This document shows, one piece after another, positions 7,627 through 16,004 of a DNA stretch of 64,000 bases. Every line of letters starts with the position of its first letter. The stretch's first letter is position 1. The translations under genes and the position numbers were made by a program. This DNA is from Gymnodinialimonas ulvae (GTDB lineage: Bacteria > Pseudomonadota > Alphaproteobacteria > Rhodobacterales > Rhodobacteraceae). The notes under the pieces are model-generated. The model did no database searches. It was not told the origin of the DNA and saw only the letters and a program-made list of their open reading frames with translations. The DNA is taken from positions 372,001-436,000 of the forward strand of contig NZ_JBBIFX010000002.1 of the NCBI RefSeq assembly GCF_037543845.1, written 5' to 3'.

Positions 7627-8061
7627 TTATTGCGATTTCGTCGCCGACAGGCGGATGTGGCTTTGGGTCTCTGCAACCTCCGGCAAGGCGCGGATACGGT
7701 CGAGAATTGTGTCGAGTTCGGACAGCGAGGACGTGCGCACCTCGGCGACCAGATCGAAACTGCCGCTCAAGGTGTGAATGTCGAGTATGGCCGGGATGCG
7801 GTGCAGCGACACGATGGCCGCGCGACCATCGTCGGCATGCAATCGGATGAGGGTGAACGCGCTGATCTGCGCGTCGGCGCCGCCGGGTGAGAGATCGACG
7901 GTGAAGCGGTTGATGATATGTTGGTGGAGAAGACGGTCGATGCGGTTTTGAACGGTGCCGCGCGACACGCCGAGCGTTCGGGCCAGCACCGTCACCGAGG
8001 CCCGCGCGTCTTTCGTCAGGAGGTGCAGCAGCCGTTGATCGAGGTCGTCCATGGCGGCCAT
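7627..8061 (-). CDS. Lrp/AsnC-family transcriptional regulator
   Basis: DNA-binding regulator of about 144 residues with the classic layout: N-terminal winged helix-turn-helix (LDQRLLHLLTKDARAS, LARTLGVSRGTVQNRIDRL) and a C-terminal RAM/ligand-binding domain (FDLVAEVRTSSLSELDTIL). Members sense amino acids and usually control an adjacent or divergent metabolic gene. Here the divergent neighbour, 117 bases away, is a saccharopine-dehydrogenase-like oxidoreductase, so an amino-acid (lysine-type) response is a reasonable guess. Start: ATG at 8061 or 8052; neither has a strong ribosome site. The gap between the two genes contains the imperfect palindrome TTGCAAGATATTTTGCCA, a possible Lrp site. 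Confidence 0.88.
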   Translation of the reverse strand: MAAMDDLDQRLLHLLTKDARASVTVLARTLGVSRGTVQNRIDRLLHQHIINRFTVDLSPGGADAQISAFTLIRLHADDGRAAIVSLHRIPAILDIHTLSGSFDLVAEVRTSSLSELDTILDRIRALPEVAETQSHIRLSATKSQ

Positions 8062-8178
8062 GTTGCAGTACACTTTGGCGGAATGTCAAAAGAATGACGA
8101 ATTGCAAGATATTTTGCCATTCTGATTGACGCGGGCTTGGGGTCCAATCGAGCGATTGATCGGCGGCGGAGGCTTGGC

Positions 8179-9234
8179 ATGAAAAAGATTGTTGTACTGG
8201 GACTTGGCAAGGTGGGCCGGCTTGCGGCGGAGCTTCTGCACAGTTCGGGGTTCGAGGTGACAGGCATCGACGTCGCGGCGCGCAGTGATTTGCCGTTTCC
8301 CGTCAAGACGCTGGAGTTGGGCCACAGCGCCGGGGTGGAGGCGATGTTTCGAAGGCAGGACGCGGTTTTGTCGTGCTTGCCGTTCCATCTGAATATCCCG
8401 TTGGCCGAGGCCGCCCATGGCGCGGGGATTGCCTATTTCGACCTGACCGAAGATGTTCCGACGACGCACCGGATCCTTGAGCTGAGCGCGTCGTCGAAGG
8501 GGCTGATGGCGCCGCAATGCGGCCTGGCACCGGGGTTCATCGGCATTGTCGGCGCGTCGCTGATTGCGCAGTTTGAAGATTGCCGGTCGTGCAAGATGCG
8601 CGTCGGAGCCTTGCCGCAGCATCCCACGGGGCTGATGGGGTATTCGTTCAACTGGTCGCCCGAGGGGGTGGTGAACGAATATCTGAACGATTGCGAGGTG
8701 ATTGAAGACGGTGCGCGCAAGATGATCTCGCCGATGGAATGGATCGAGGACATCTATATCGATGGCATGAAACTGGAGGCCTTCACGACCTCGGGCGGGC
8801 TTGGCACCATGTGCGATACCTATCATGGCAAGGTCGGGAATATTGATTACAAGACAATGCGCTATCCGGGTCATGCGAAGCTGATGAACTTCTTCTTCCA
8901 CGAGCTTTTGATGCGCGAGCGGCGGGCGGAGGCCGGTGCGATCCTGGTGAACGCAAAACCGCCGGTGGACGATGATGTCGTCTATGTGCACGCCTCCGCC
9001 GAAGGGGTGCAGGACGGGGCCTTGCGGCGGCGCGAATTTGTGCGCGGCTATCGACCGATCGAGATCATGGGCGAGCGGCGCACGGCGATTTCGTGGACGA
9101 CGGCGGGATCGGTTGTGGCGATCATTGAAATGGTGCGCGATGGTCTGCTTCCGGCCTCGGGTTTCTTGAAACAGGAGGATATTGACCTCGACGCCTTCCT
9201 CGCGACACCGACCGGCGGGCTGTATGCGGCCTAA
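8179..9234 (+). CDS. Saccharopine dehydrogenase-like NAD(P)-dependent oxidoreductase
   Basis: Enzyme of 351 residues with an N-terminal Rossmann fold (MKKIVVLGLGKVGRLAAELL, glycine motif GLGKVG) and a C-terminal region typical of the saccharopine dehydrogenase / lysine dehydrogenase group (GLAPGFIGIVGASL, FTTSGGLGTMCDTYHGKV, KTMRYPGH). Relatives make or oxidise lysine, saccharopine or carboxynorspermidine. The substrate cannot be told from sequence; the divergent Lrp-type regulator favours an amino acid. Start ATG at 8179 has a good ribosome site (GGAGG, seven bases upstream); an earlier start at 8137 adds an unrelated leader. The last bases overlap the convergent racemase-like gene. Confidence 0.8.
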   Translation: MKKIVVLGLGKVGRLAAELLHSSGFEVTGIDVAARSDLPFPVKTLELGHSAGVEAMFRRQDAVLSCLPFHLNIPLAEAAHGAGIAYFDLTEDVPTTHRILELSASSKGLMAPQCGLAPGFIGIVGASLIAQFEDCRSCKMRVGALPQHPTGLMGYSFNWSPEGVVNEYLNDCEVIEDGARKMISPMEWIEDIYIDGMKLEAFTTSGGLGTMCDTYHGKVGNIDYKTMRYPGHAKLMNFFFHELLMRERRAEAGAILVNAKPPVDDDVVYVHASAEGVQDGALRRREFVRGYRPIEIMGERRTAISWTTAGSVVAIIEMVRDGLLPASGFLKQEDIDLDAFLATPTGGLYAA

Positions 9235-9983
9235 CGCCAGTCGTCCAATTCGCCGGGGAAACGGCGGGGCATGAGGCCCATGTGGAACCACGTCACGAAG
9301 CTGTGGATCGAATAGACGGGCCGCCCGACATGACGGCGGATGTCGGCGGCATAGGGCACCATATTGGTGCATTCCAAAAGGATAGCACCGGTGCCGGGAT
9401 GATCGGTCACAAGCTGTTCGGACGCGGTCAAGAGATCGGTGCGACAGGCCGCGAAATCGATCTCGATTTCGTCGCCCAAGACGGCGCGGGTGAATTCGGT
9501 GCCCTGATCCGTACCGACCACGGGCGTGCCGTCCTCGACACCGGCCGCGGCCAGATGCCGATGCGTCAGCGTCTGCTGCGAGATGGTCAGGATCGAGACA
9601 TGTTGGCCAGGCGGCAGGGTCGCCGCGATCATCGGCGCTTGCATCAACGCGGAGGTCGCCACGGGAACGCCAAGCGCCTCGGCCAGTTCATCCTGCAGGA
9701 GGGCGAGAAAGCCACAATTGGTGGCGATCCCGTCACAGCCCATGGCAACCAGATCGCGCCCGGCAGCGATGAAATCCTCCAGCCGCGCCTCGGGATTGCC
9801 GCGCACGATATTGTCCGGCGTGGCGCCACGCACGACACCGTATTGCACCGGAAATGGCCAGCTCAGCGCATTGCCGATATCGCCGGGGATGCGTGGGAAT
9901 TGTGTCTCAAGCATCAGGATGCCGACGCTTGCGCCGTAGACCGTTTTGCCGCCGCGCGTCTTGGGGTCATTGGGTCGCGTCAT
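9231..9983 (-). CDS. Aspartate/glutamate/hydantoin racemase-family enzyme
   Basis: Protein of 250 residues of the Asp/Glu/hydantoin racemase superfamily. The two catalytic cysteines expected for proton transfer on opposite faces of the substrate are present: Cys90 in GIATNCGF and Cys205 in LLECTNM. Related enzymes interconvert amino-acid or hydantoin enantiomers, or act as maleate isomerase/arylmalonate decarboxylase relatives. It begins one base after the stop of the GntR-type regulator on the same strand, so the two form an operon. Part of the catabolic island; with the FAD amino-acid oxidase-like enzyme it suggests handling of both enantiomers of a chiral acid. Start at 9983 chosen for proximity to the GntR stop; 10019 is possible but would overlap. 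Confidence 0.8.
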   Translation of the reverse strand: MTRPNDPKTRGGKTVYGASVGILMLETQFPRIPGDIGNALSWPFPVQYGVVRGATPDNIVRGNPEARLEDFIAAGRDLVAMGCDGIATNCGFLALLQDELAEALGVPVATSALMQAPMIAATLPPGQHVSILTISQQTLTHRHLAAAGVEDGTPVVGTDQGTEFTRAVLGDEIEIDFAACRTDLLTASEQLVTDHPGTGAILLECTNMVPYAADIRRHVGRPVYSIHSFVTWFHMGLMPRRFPGELDDWR

Positions 9984-9984
9984 C

Positions 9985-10665
9985 TTAACCCGCCCGCACA
10001 TAGATCTGGGAAAAGGCATTGCGCACGGCCTGCGCTGCGTCTTCCTTGCGCATTGCGATATGGTCGCGCAGCGCCGTCAGTGCCGCGTCCAGATCGCCGT
10101 CACGCAGCGCGTCGAGGATCGCGCGATGCGCCTTCATCCGCCCGGTGGTTGCGCCCTGTTGGCGGGTCATCTTCAAGCCGATCATGCGCACGTAGCGGAT
10201 GCGTCCGTTTATGTTGACCAACATCCGTTCCAATTCCGCGTTCCGCGAGAGGCGCACAAGCGCGAGGTGAAAATCCTCATCCATGTTCAGAAGCGTTAGC
10301 CGGTCCGTGGTCTCTTCGTAAAGCGGTTCGATGGTGTCGAGTTGCGCCGCAATCGCCGCGATGTCGGCCGCGCTGGCGCGGTGGCTTGCAAGGCGCAGTG
10401 CTTCGCATTCCACGGCGGCGCGCGCCTCGTAAAGGTCGAGGATTTGCTCCGGCGTCAGCGCCCGGCAAAAGAAGCCCTGACCCGGGGTGAAGGTCATGTA
10501 ACCTTCTGACACCAAACGGTTCAACGCCTCCCGAAGGGGGGTGCGGCTGACCGAGAGAGCCTTGGCCATCGCGCCTTCACGGATCCGTTCCTCCGGGCGG
10601 ATTTCGAAGTCAGCGGCCATCCGGCGCAAATGCGCGGTCAGGCGATCCACGTTGTTGTCTGCCAA
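9985..10665 (-). CDS. GntR-family regulator, FCD (FadR) subfamily
   Basis: Regulator of 226 residues: winged helix-turn-helix at about 10-70 (MAKALSVSRTPLREALNRLVSEGYM) and an all-helical FCD ligand domain (DLYEARAAVECEALRLA, MDEDFHLALVRLSRN, HRAILDALRDGDLDAAL) with the Asp/His pattern typical of metal-assisted acid binding. FCD regulators usually repress sugar-acid, amino-acid or organic-acid catabolism. The apparent start is TTG at 10665 with AGAGG six bases upstream; no in-frame ATG fits. It is divergent from the ThDP-dependent enzyme, and an 18-base near-perfect palindrome lies between them, the expected operator. Cotranscribed with the downstream racemase-like gene. Confidence 0.88.
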   Translation of the reverse strand: MADNNVDRLTAHLRRMAADFEIRPEERIREGAMAKALSVSRTPLREALNRLVSEGYMTFTPGQGFFCRALTPEQILDLYEARAAVECEALRLASHRASAADIAAIAAQLDTIEPLYEETTDRLTLLNMDEDFHLALVRLSRNAELERMLVNINGRIRYVRMIGLKMTRQQGATTGRMKAHRAILDALRDGDLDAALTALRDHIAMRKEDAAQAVRNAFSQIYVRAG

Positions 10666-10722
10666 TGCGTGCCTCTTTCATAAGACTGCGCAAGCTTGAA
10701 ACGTCAGCCATCGCGTTGCAAA

Positions 10723-10740
10723 GTATACCGTACTGTATAC
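10723..10740. promoter_or_regulatory. Probable GntR operator
   Basis: GTATACCGTACTGTATAC is a palindrome at 16 of 18 positions (GTATAC-N-GTAC-N-GTATAC). It is in the 112-base divergent gap between the GntR-type regulator and the ThDP enzyme, 37 bases before the latter's start. FCD-type GntR proteins commonly bind TNGTATACNA-like palindromes, so binding by the adjacent regulator, repressing both directions, is the likely role. A single GTATAC also occurs at 13396-13401 beside the LysR start codon in the same gene cluster. Confidence 0.72.
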
Positions 10741-10777
10741 AGCCCTGCATGCAGTTTTGCCAGAAGGGAAAGGCGCG

Positions 10778-12469
10778 ATGTCGAACAAGATGAATGGGGC
10801 CGATGCATTGGTCGGGATGCTCAAGGCGCACGGAGTCCGGCACATCTTCGGGCTGTGCGGCGACACGTCATTGCCGTTCTACGATGCGATGCGATCCCAT
10901 GGCGGCGAAATCACCCACGTGCTGACCCGCGACGAACGCTCCGCCACTTATATGGCCGACGCCTATGCCCGTGTGACCGGGCGGCCCGGCGTTGCCGAAG
11001 GGCCGTCAGGCGGGGGCGCCACCTATATCCTGCCAGGCCTGATCGAGGCCAGTGAATCCAGCTATGCGGTGCTTGGCATTACAACGGATATTTCGGTTGG
11101 GACCTACGGCAAATATCCCCTGACTGAAGTGGACCAGAACGCCTTGATGGCGCCGGTCACGAAGTGGAATCAGGTGATCGTGCAGGCCGCGCATATCCCG
11201 CGCATGGTGCGCACCGCGTTTCGCGCGATGACCACGGGGCGGCCCGGCGCGGCGCATCTGGGGCTGCCGTATGACATCCAATACGATGCCGTCGATCCGG
11301 CGGATATCTGGGCCGATACGCAGCACCAGAGCTTTCCGTCCTACCGGCAGGGGCCGGAGCCCGGCGCGGCCGAGGCGGCGGTTGATGCGATCCTGTCTGC
11401 GAAATCGCCGCTGATCGTGTGCGGGGGCGGGGTTGTGATCGCCGGTGCGATGGAGGAGTTGGCGCGCCTGGCCAATCGTCTGGACATCCCGGTGGCGACG
11501 TCGATTTCGGGCCAGGGATCCCTGGCGGACCGGCATCCGCAATCGCTTGGCGTGGTCGGCTCCAACGGGGGCACGGACGAGACGTGGGAAGCGATGGAAG
11601 CCGCCGATCTGGTGGTCTTCATGGGATGCCGCGCGGGATCGACCACCACGGCGCGCTGGGAAGCTCCGAAGCCCGGCGCGCGGATCGTGCATTTCGACAG
11701 CGACCCGATGGTGATCGGCGCGAATTACCCGACCGAGGTGGGCGTTGTGGGCGATTTGCGCCTCTCGCTGGCGGCGGTCAACGCGACGCTGGATGCGCGC
11801 GGGCAGGGGGATACGCGTTTCGGCGGGGCGCAAACCGTGGCCGACATCAAGGCCCGCAAATTCGATCGGTTTGAGGCGCTTGCAAGAAGCGATGCGGCCC
11901 CCATCCGGCCCGAACGGATCGTCGCGACGCTCAACAGGATCCTGCCGGATGACGCCATCATCGTGTCGGACCCCGGCACAAGCTGCCCCTACATCTCGGC
12001 CTATTACCAACAGGCGCAGCCGGGGCGGTTCTTCATCACCAATCGGGCGCATGGGGCGCTTGGCTATTCCCTGTCGGCGTCGCTGGGCGCATGGTTCGGA
12101 CGGCCAGGCTCAAAGGTCGTGGCCTTGATGGGCGACGGATCGTTCGGGTTCACCTGCGGGGAATTGGAGACCGTCGCGCGAGCGGAGGCGAACATCACGT
12201 TTGTGGTGGTCTCGAACGCGAATTTCGGGTGGATCAAGGCCAGCCAGATGGCCGACAAAGGCGCGCGATATTACAACGTAGATTTTGGCCGGGTCGATCA
12301 CGCGGCGATAGCTGTGGCTTATGGATTGAAGACCTGGCGGGTGGGGGATCCGGGCGATTTGCAGCGCAGTCTGGAGGCGGCCATTGCCTTCGATGGACCC
12401 ACGCTTGTCGACGTCGTGACGCAGCCATTGGAAGAGGCCGCGGCGCCCGTACGGCGGTGGATGGGTTAG
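10778..12469 (+). CDS. Thiamine diphosphate-dependent enzyme, acetolactate synthase-like
   Basis: Enzyme of 563 residues with the three-domain ThDP fold: N-terminal PYR domain with the catalytic Glu in LTRDERSATYMADAYAR, central domain (PLIVCGGGV..), and C-terminal PP domain with the ThDP/Mg motif GDGSFGFTCGELETV ending in SNANFGW. The family covers acetolactate synthases, 2-oxoacid decarboxylases and carboligases. The flexible substrate loop differs from true acetolactate synthase (EGPSGGGATY instead of the usual TSGPGATN), so it is probably not biosynthetic IlvB, and no small subunit is nearby. In this cluster it could cleave or decarboxylate a 2-oxo acid made by the FAD enzyme. Start ATG 10778 has AGG upstream. 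Stop codon overlaps that of the convergent LysR gene. Confidence 0.85.
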   Translation: MSNKMNGADALVGMLKAHGVRHIFGLCGDTSLPFYDAMRSHGGEITHVLTRDERSATYMADAYARVTGRPGVAEGPSGGGATYILPGLIEASESSYAVLGITTDISVGTYGKYPLTEVDQNALMAPVTKWNQVIVQAAHIPRMVRTAFRAMTTGRPGAAHLGLPYDIQYDAVDPADIWADTQHQSFPSYRQGPEPGAAEAAVDAILSAKSPLIVCGGGVVIAGAMEELARLANRLDIPVATSISGQGSLADRHPQSLGVVGSNGGTDETWEAMEAADLVVFMGCRAGSTTTARWEAPKPGARIVHFDSDPMVIGANYPTEVGVVGDLRLSLAAVNATLDARGQGDTRFGGAQTVADIKARKFDRFEALARSDAAPIRPERIVATLNRILPDDAIIVSDPGTSCPYISAYYQQAQPGRFFITNRAHGALGYSLSASLGAWFGRPGSKVVALMGDGSFGFTCGELETVARAEANITFVVVSNANFGWIKASQMADKGARYYNVDFGRVDHAAIAVAYGLKTWRVGDPGDLQRSLEAAIAFDGPTLVDVVTQPLEEAAAPVRRWMG

Positions 12470-13392
12470 GGGGTCTCGGCATTCCATGGCAGTGTGCTGT
12501 CGGAGCGCGCGCGGTTAATTTCGGCCAGAAGCAGGTCGAGAAACTGCCGCCCAAGCGCGGACATGGGCCGGTCGCGCGAGGTGACGACGACCATATCCAT
12601 CATGATCCGGGGGCGGAATGGTCGTGTCACGAACCCGCCGACCTCATCATATTTCAACAACAGCGGATCGAGGACGGCGACCCCCATACCTTCCTTCACG
12701 AAGCTGAGGATGTTCTTGAACAGATGCGAATGCACGCGAACGGTCCAGGTCACCCCGGCGCTGTCGAAGGCCTCGCGCATACGGCGGTTGCTCATGTGAT
12801 CGGGACCCATTGCGATCATCGGCTCGCCCGCGAGCAGTTCCGGTGTGAGGACCTGATGCTGCGTCAACGGAGTGTCGGGATGCATCGCGACGACCATCTC
12901 AAGGCTGAATGGATGCACGTCGAGGGCGTCGTAGAGCACGGGCGTTTCGCAGACCCCGATCTCGAACAGGCCGGAGACGACCCATTCCTGCACCTTAGGC
13001 GAGTATTGCGATTGAAACGAGATCGACATGTCGGGCCGGTCGCGGGCGAATTGCGCGATCAGCCGGGGCATGAAGCCGAACGACAGCGCGTGTTGTGAAG
13101 CAACCTGCAATTGCCCGCCCTGCTTGTTCTGAAGATCGGTAATCGCCTGGCCCACGTGATCAAGGCCGCGCACCACTGTGTCGACCTCCTGGTAGAGCAC
13201 GCCAGCCTCGGGCGTGGGGATCAGGCGGCCCCGCACGCGTTCGAACAGCTTGAACCGGGTCTCGCGCTCAAGCTGCGCGATCAGGTTCGAGGTGCCCGGC
13301 TGTGAGATGCCGAGCACACCCGCCGCCCCGGTGACGGTGCCGGTCTCGTAAATCGCATGGAAGGCTTGAAGCTGTCGGAATCGGATGGCCAT
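12466..13392 (-). CDS. LysR-family transcriptional regulator
   Basis: Regulator of 308 residues: N-terminal helix-turn-helix (FRQLQAFHAIYETGTVTGAA, LGISQPGTSNLIAQLER) and a periplasmic-binding-protein-like effector domain. The gene ends inside the stop codon of the convergent ThDP enzyme and is divergent from the enolase-superfamily enzyme 118 bases away, which is the standard arrangement for a LysR activator and its target. The gap is AT-rich and holds GTATACGTATCAC next to this gene's start. Effector unknown; probably a pathway intermediate. Confidence 0.88.
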   Translation of the reverse strand: MAIRFRQLQAFHAIYETGTVTGAAGVLGISQPGTSNLIAQLERETRFKLFERVRGRLIPTPEAGVLYQEVDTVVRGLDHVGQAITDLQNKQGGQLQVASQHALSFGFMPRLIAQFARDRPDMSISFQSQYSPKVQEWVVSGLFEIGVCETPVLYDALDVHPFSLEMVVAMHPDTPLTQHQVLTPELLAGEPMIAMGPDHMSNRRMREAFDSAGVTWTVRVHSHLFKNILSFVKEGMGVAVLDPLLLKYDEVGGFVTRPFRPRIMMDMVVVTSRDRPMSALGRQFLDLLLAEINRARSDSTLPWNAETP

Positions 13393-13510
13393 TCGGTATA
13401 CGTATCACTTTTTGTTATGCATATGCCACAATACGGTATTTGAAATGATATTGCCGCATGGGCAGAGTTCATAGTGCGCCCGGTGACGTCGGGCGCGTTT
13501 GGGGGCGACG

Positions 13511-14632
13511 ATGTCAGAGACCGAGTCCAAGATCACTGATCTGAAGATCTGGCACCTGTCTTTGCCGGTGAATGCGCGGCGCGATCACGGCATCGGATCG
13601 GTCGAGCATGCGGTTGATATTGTTGTCTTGCGACTGACGTCTGAGGGCGGTGCTATGGGCTATGGTGAGGCGGCGCCCTGGGTTGTTTTCACCGGCTCGG
13701 CAGAGGCCACCTACGCAGCGCTTGATCGCTACATTCGCCCGCTGGTTGTGGGTCAGCGTCTGGCCGATCACGCCTCAATCATGGAGCACGCGCGCCATGC
13801 CGTCGCCCATTGCACCGAAGCCAAGGCGGCGCTTGATACGGCGCTTTTCGATCTGCGGGCCCGGGCGGCGGGGGTGCCGGTCTGGGCGTTGTTGGGCGGG
13901 CGGTACAAGGATCGCATTCCGCTATCGTGTTCCATCGCGGATCCGGATTTCGACAAGGACCTGACGCTGATGGCGCGGCTGCGCGGCGATGGGGTGCGGA
14001 TCATCAAGGTCAAGACAGGGTTCAAGGATCATGAGTTCGACATGATGCGCCTCGAACGCCTGCGCCGTGATTTCCCGGAATTCGATATCCGCGTCGATTA
14101 CAATCAGGGGCTTCACCAAGACGAGGCGATGGCCCGTGTCAGCGATGTGGCACAATTTGCGCCGAGCTTCATTGAACAACCAGTGAAGGCCCATCTGCAT
14201 GACCTCATGGCGCGCATCCGGGACAGCATTGATGTGCCGCTGCTGGCGGACGAGAGCATATTCGGCCCCGAAGACATGGCGCGGCTGGCCGGGATCGCGG
14301 ATGGGGTGTCGATCAAGATCATGAAATCCGGTGGGCTGACCCGCGCGCAGACCGTGGCGCGGATGGCGGCAGCCAATGGGCTGTCGGCCTACGGTGGCGA
14401 TATGTTCGAGGCTGGTTTGGCGCATCTGGCAGGCGCGCATATGATTGCAGCGACACCGGAAATCACATTGGGGTGCGAGTTCTATCAGGCCTATTATTTC
14501 CTGAACGAAGACATCCTCGACGTGCCGTTCCCGATCAAAGACGGCCACGTCATCGTGCCCGACACACCCGGCCTTGGGTGCGAGATCAGCCCCGACGCGC
14601 TTGCGCGCAATACCGTAAGGGTCAGCCCATGA
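13511..14632 (+). CDS. Enolase-superfamily enzyme, muconate-lactonizing subgroup
   Basis: Enzyme of 373 residues. N-terminal capping domain (residues 1-130) with the GYGEAAPW segment, then a TIM barrel carrying the full acid/base set: KxK at Lys166/Lys168 (IIKVKTG), metal ligands Asp196 (VDYNQ), Glu222 (FIEQP) and Asp247 (LADES), and the opposite-face Lys269 (SIKIMKSGG). The KxK plus Lys pattern places it in the MLE subgroup (cycloisomerases, racemases/epimerases, some dehydratases), not the mandelate racemase subgroup. With an FAD amino-acid oxidase-like gene and a TRAP transporter next door, roles such as proline-betaine/hydroxyproline epimerase or cis-3-hydroxyproline dehydratase are worth testing, but this is inference. 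Start ATG 13511 follows GGGGG. Confidence 0.82.
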   Translation: MSETESKITDLKIWHLSLPVNARRDHGIGSVEHAVDIVVLRLTSEGGAMGYGEAAPWVVFTGSAEATYAALDRYIRPLVVGQRLADHASIMEHARHAVAHCTEAKAALDTALFDLRARAAGVPVWALLGGRYKDRIPLSCSIADPDFDKDLTLMARLRGDGVRIIKVKTGFKDHEFDMMRLERLRRDFPEFDIRVDYNQGLHQDEAMARVSDVAQFAPSFIEQPVKAHLHDLMARIRDSIDVPLLADESIFGPEDMARLAGIADGVSIKIMKSGGLTRAQTVARMAAANGLSAYGGDMFEAGLAHLAGAHMIAATPEITLGCEFYQAYYFLNEDILDVPFPIKDGHVIVPDTPGLGCEISPDALARNTVRVSP

Positions 14633-14705
14633 GATGCGCAGTCTTTCGCAGCCGCCGCGCGCATGGCACGCCACCATGCGCTGTTCGAAACAAGGGGATG
14701 TGGAC

Positions 14706-15953
14706 ATGACAACCGGCCGTCCAACCGTTGTTATCGGTGCCGGTATCGTGGGTGTCTCGACCGCGATCTGGCTGCGGCGGAGCGGTGTGCCGGTGACGCT
14801 GGTCGACCGTGGCGCGCCGGGTCAGGGGACGTCTTATGGCAATGCCGGGGTGATCGCGAATTGCTCCATGGTGCCGGTCACGACGCCGGGCCTGATCCGG
14901 AAAGGCCCGAAGCTGGCGCTGGATCCGAACTTTCCGCTGTTCGTGCGATGGTCGTATCTGCCGCGTCTTTTGCCCTGGCTGGTGAAGTATCTGGGCCATG
15001 CCAACGATGCCGATACGCGCCGCATTGCGGGCGGGCTGACCCAGATCGTCGGCGATGCGACCGATCAACATCACGCGCTGAGCGATGGAACGCGGGCGCA
15101 GGATTGGATCGTGAACAGCGACTACACCTTTGCTTACGCAGATCGCGCGGCGTTCGAGGCCGACGATTACGTCTGGGATTTGCGACACGAGGCGGGGTTT
15201 GATCCGGTCCTGGTCGAAGGCTTCGCCGTGACGGAATACGAACCGAACCTCGGGCCCGCAGTGGGATGCCTCGCGGTGATGAAGGACCACGGTTTCGTGC
15301 GTGATCCGGGCGGCTATGTCGCCGCTTTGGCTGAGGAGTTCCTGAGCCTTGGCGGGGTGTGGCATCAGGCCGACGTCAAGGGATTCAGCTTCTCCGGTGA
15401 TAAGGTCAGTGCGGTGGAAACCAGCACGGGGCCGCTGGCCTGCGCCGATGTGGTTCTGGCCACGGGGGTCTGGTCGAAGTCTTTGATGAAGCAACTGGGC
15501 CTCACGATCCCGCTTGAGACCGAACGCGGCTATCATATCGTGTTCGAGGGCGCGACGGGCGGTCCGTCGGTGCCGATGATGGTTGCGGCGGGCAAATTCG
15601 TGGCCACGCCGATGGCCGCGGGGCTCAGATGCGCCGGGGTCGTTGAATTCGGCGGGTTGGAGGCCGGGCCGTCCGCAGCTCCGCTGGCGCTGCTGCGCAG
15701 GCAAGTGCGCAAGGCGTTCCCCAATCTCAAGGCCGGGGAAGAGGTCGAATGGCAAGGCCACCGCCCGGCCCCGTCCGACAGCCTGCCGTTGATCGGGCAG
15801 GTCGGGCGCACCGGCGTCTACGTGGGTTTCGGGCATCACCACATCGGCCTGACGGGGGGGCCGAAAACCGGCCGCCTTCTGGCGCAGATGATGACGGGTC
15901 AGACCCCGAATATGGACATGACCCCCTTCGACCCTGCACGATTTGCAGGTTGA
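14706..15953 (+). CDS. FAD-dependent D-amino-acid dehydrogenase/oxidase-like enzyme
   Basis: Flavoprotein of 415 residues of the DAO (DadA/glycine oxidase/ThiO) family. N-terminal dinucleotide-binding fold VVIGAGIVGVSTAIWL, DAO signature GTSYGNAGVI, FAD-contact region VVLATGVWSKSL, and the C-terminal closing motif GRTGVYVGFGHHHIGLTGGP. Such enzymes oxidise D-amino acids, N-methylated or cyclic amino acids to imino/2-oxo acids, passing electrons to quinone or oxygen. It lies 73 bases after the enolase-superfamily gene and 51 before the TRAP binding protein, on the same strand, so it is part of one uptake-and-catabolism operon. Start ATG 14706 has AAGGGG upstream. Confidence 0.87.
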   Translation: MTTGRPTVVIGAGIVGVSTAIWLRRSGVPVTLVDRGAPGQGTSYGNAGVIANCSMVPVTTPGLIRKGPKLALDPNFPLFVRWSYLPRLLPWLVKYLGHANDADTRRIAGGLTQIVGDATDQHHALSDGTRAQDWIVNSDYTFAYADRAAFEADDYVWDLRHEAGFDPVLVEGFAVTEYEPNLGPAVGCLAVMKDHGFVRDPGGYVAALAEEFLSLGGVWHQADVKGFSFSGDKVSAVETSTGPLACADVVLATGVWSKSLMKQLGLTIPLETERGYHIVFEGATGGPSVPMMVAAGKFVATPMAAGLRCAGVVEFGGLEAGPSAAPLALLRRQVRKAFPNLKAGEEVEWQGHRPAPSDSLPLIGQVGRTGVYVGFGHHHIGLTGGPKTGRLLAQMMTGQTPNMDMTPFDPARFAG

Positions 15954-16004
15954 ACCATAACAACAAGAGCAACAATCACGACACTTCAACAAGGAGAGAA
16001 AACA

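Noticed and set aside
8086..9372. 428-codon minus-strand frame opposite the saccharopine-dehydrogenase-like gene
   Set aside because: His/Arg-rich translation typical of antisense frames; the plus strand has an intact Rossmann enzyme with ribosome site.
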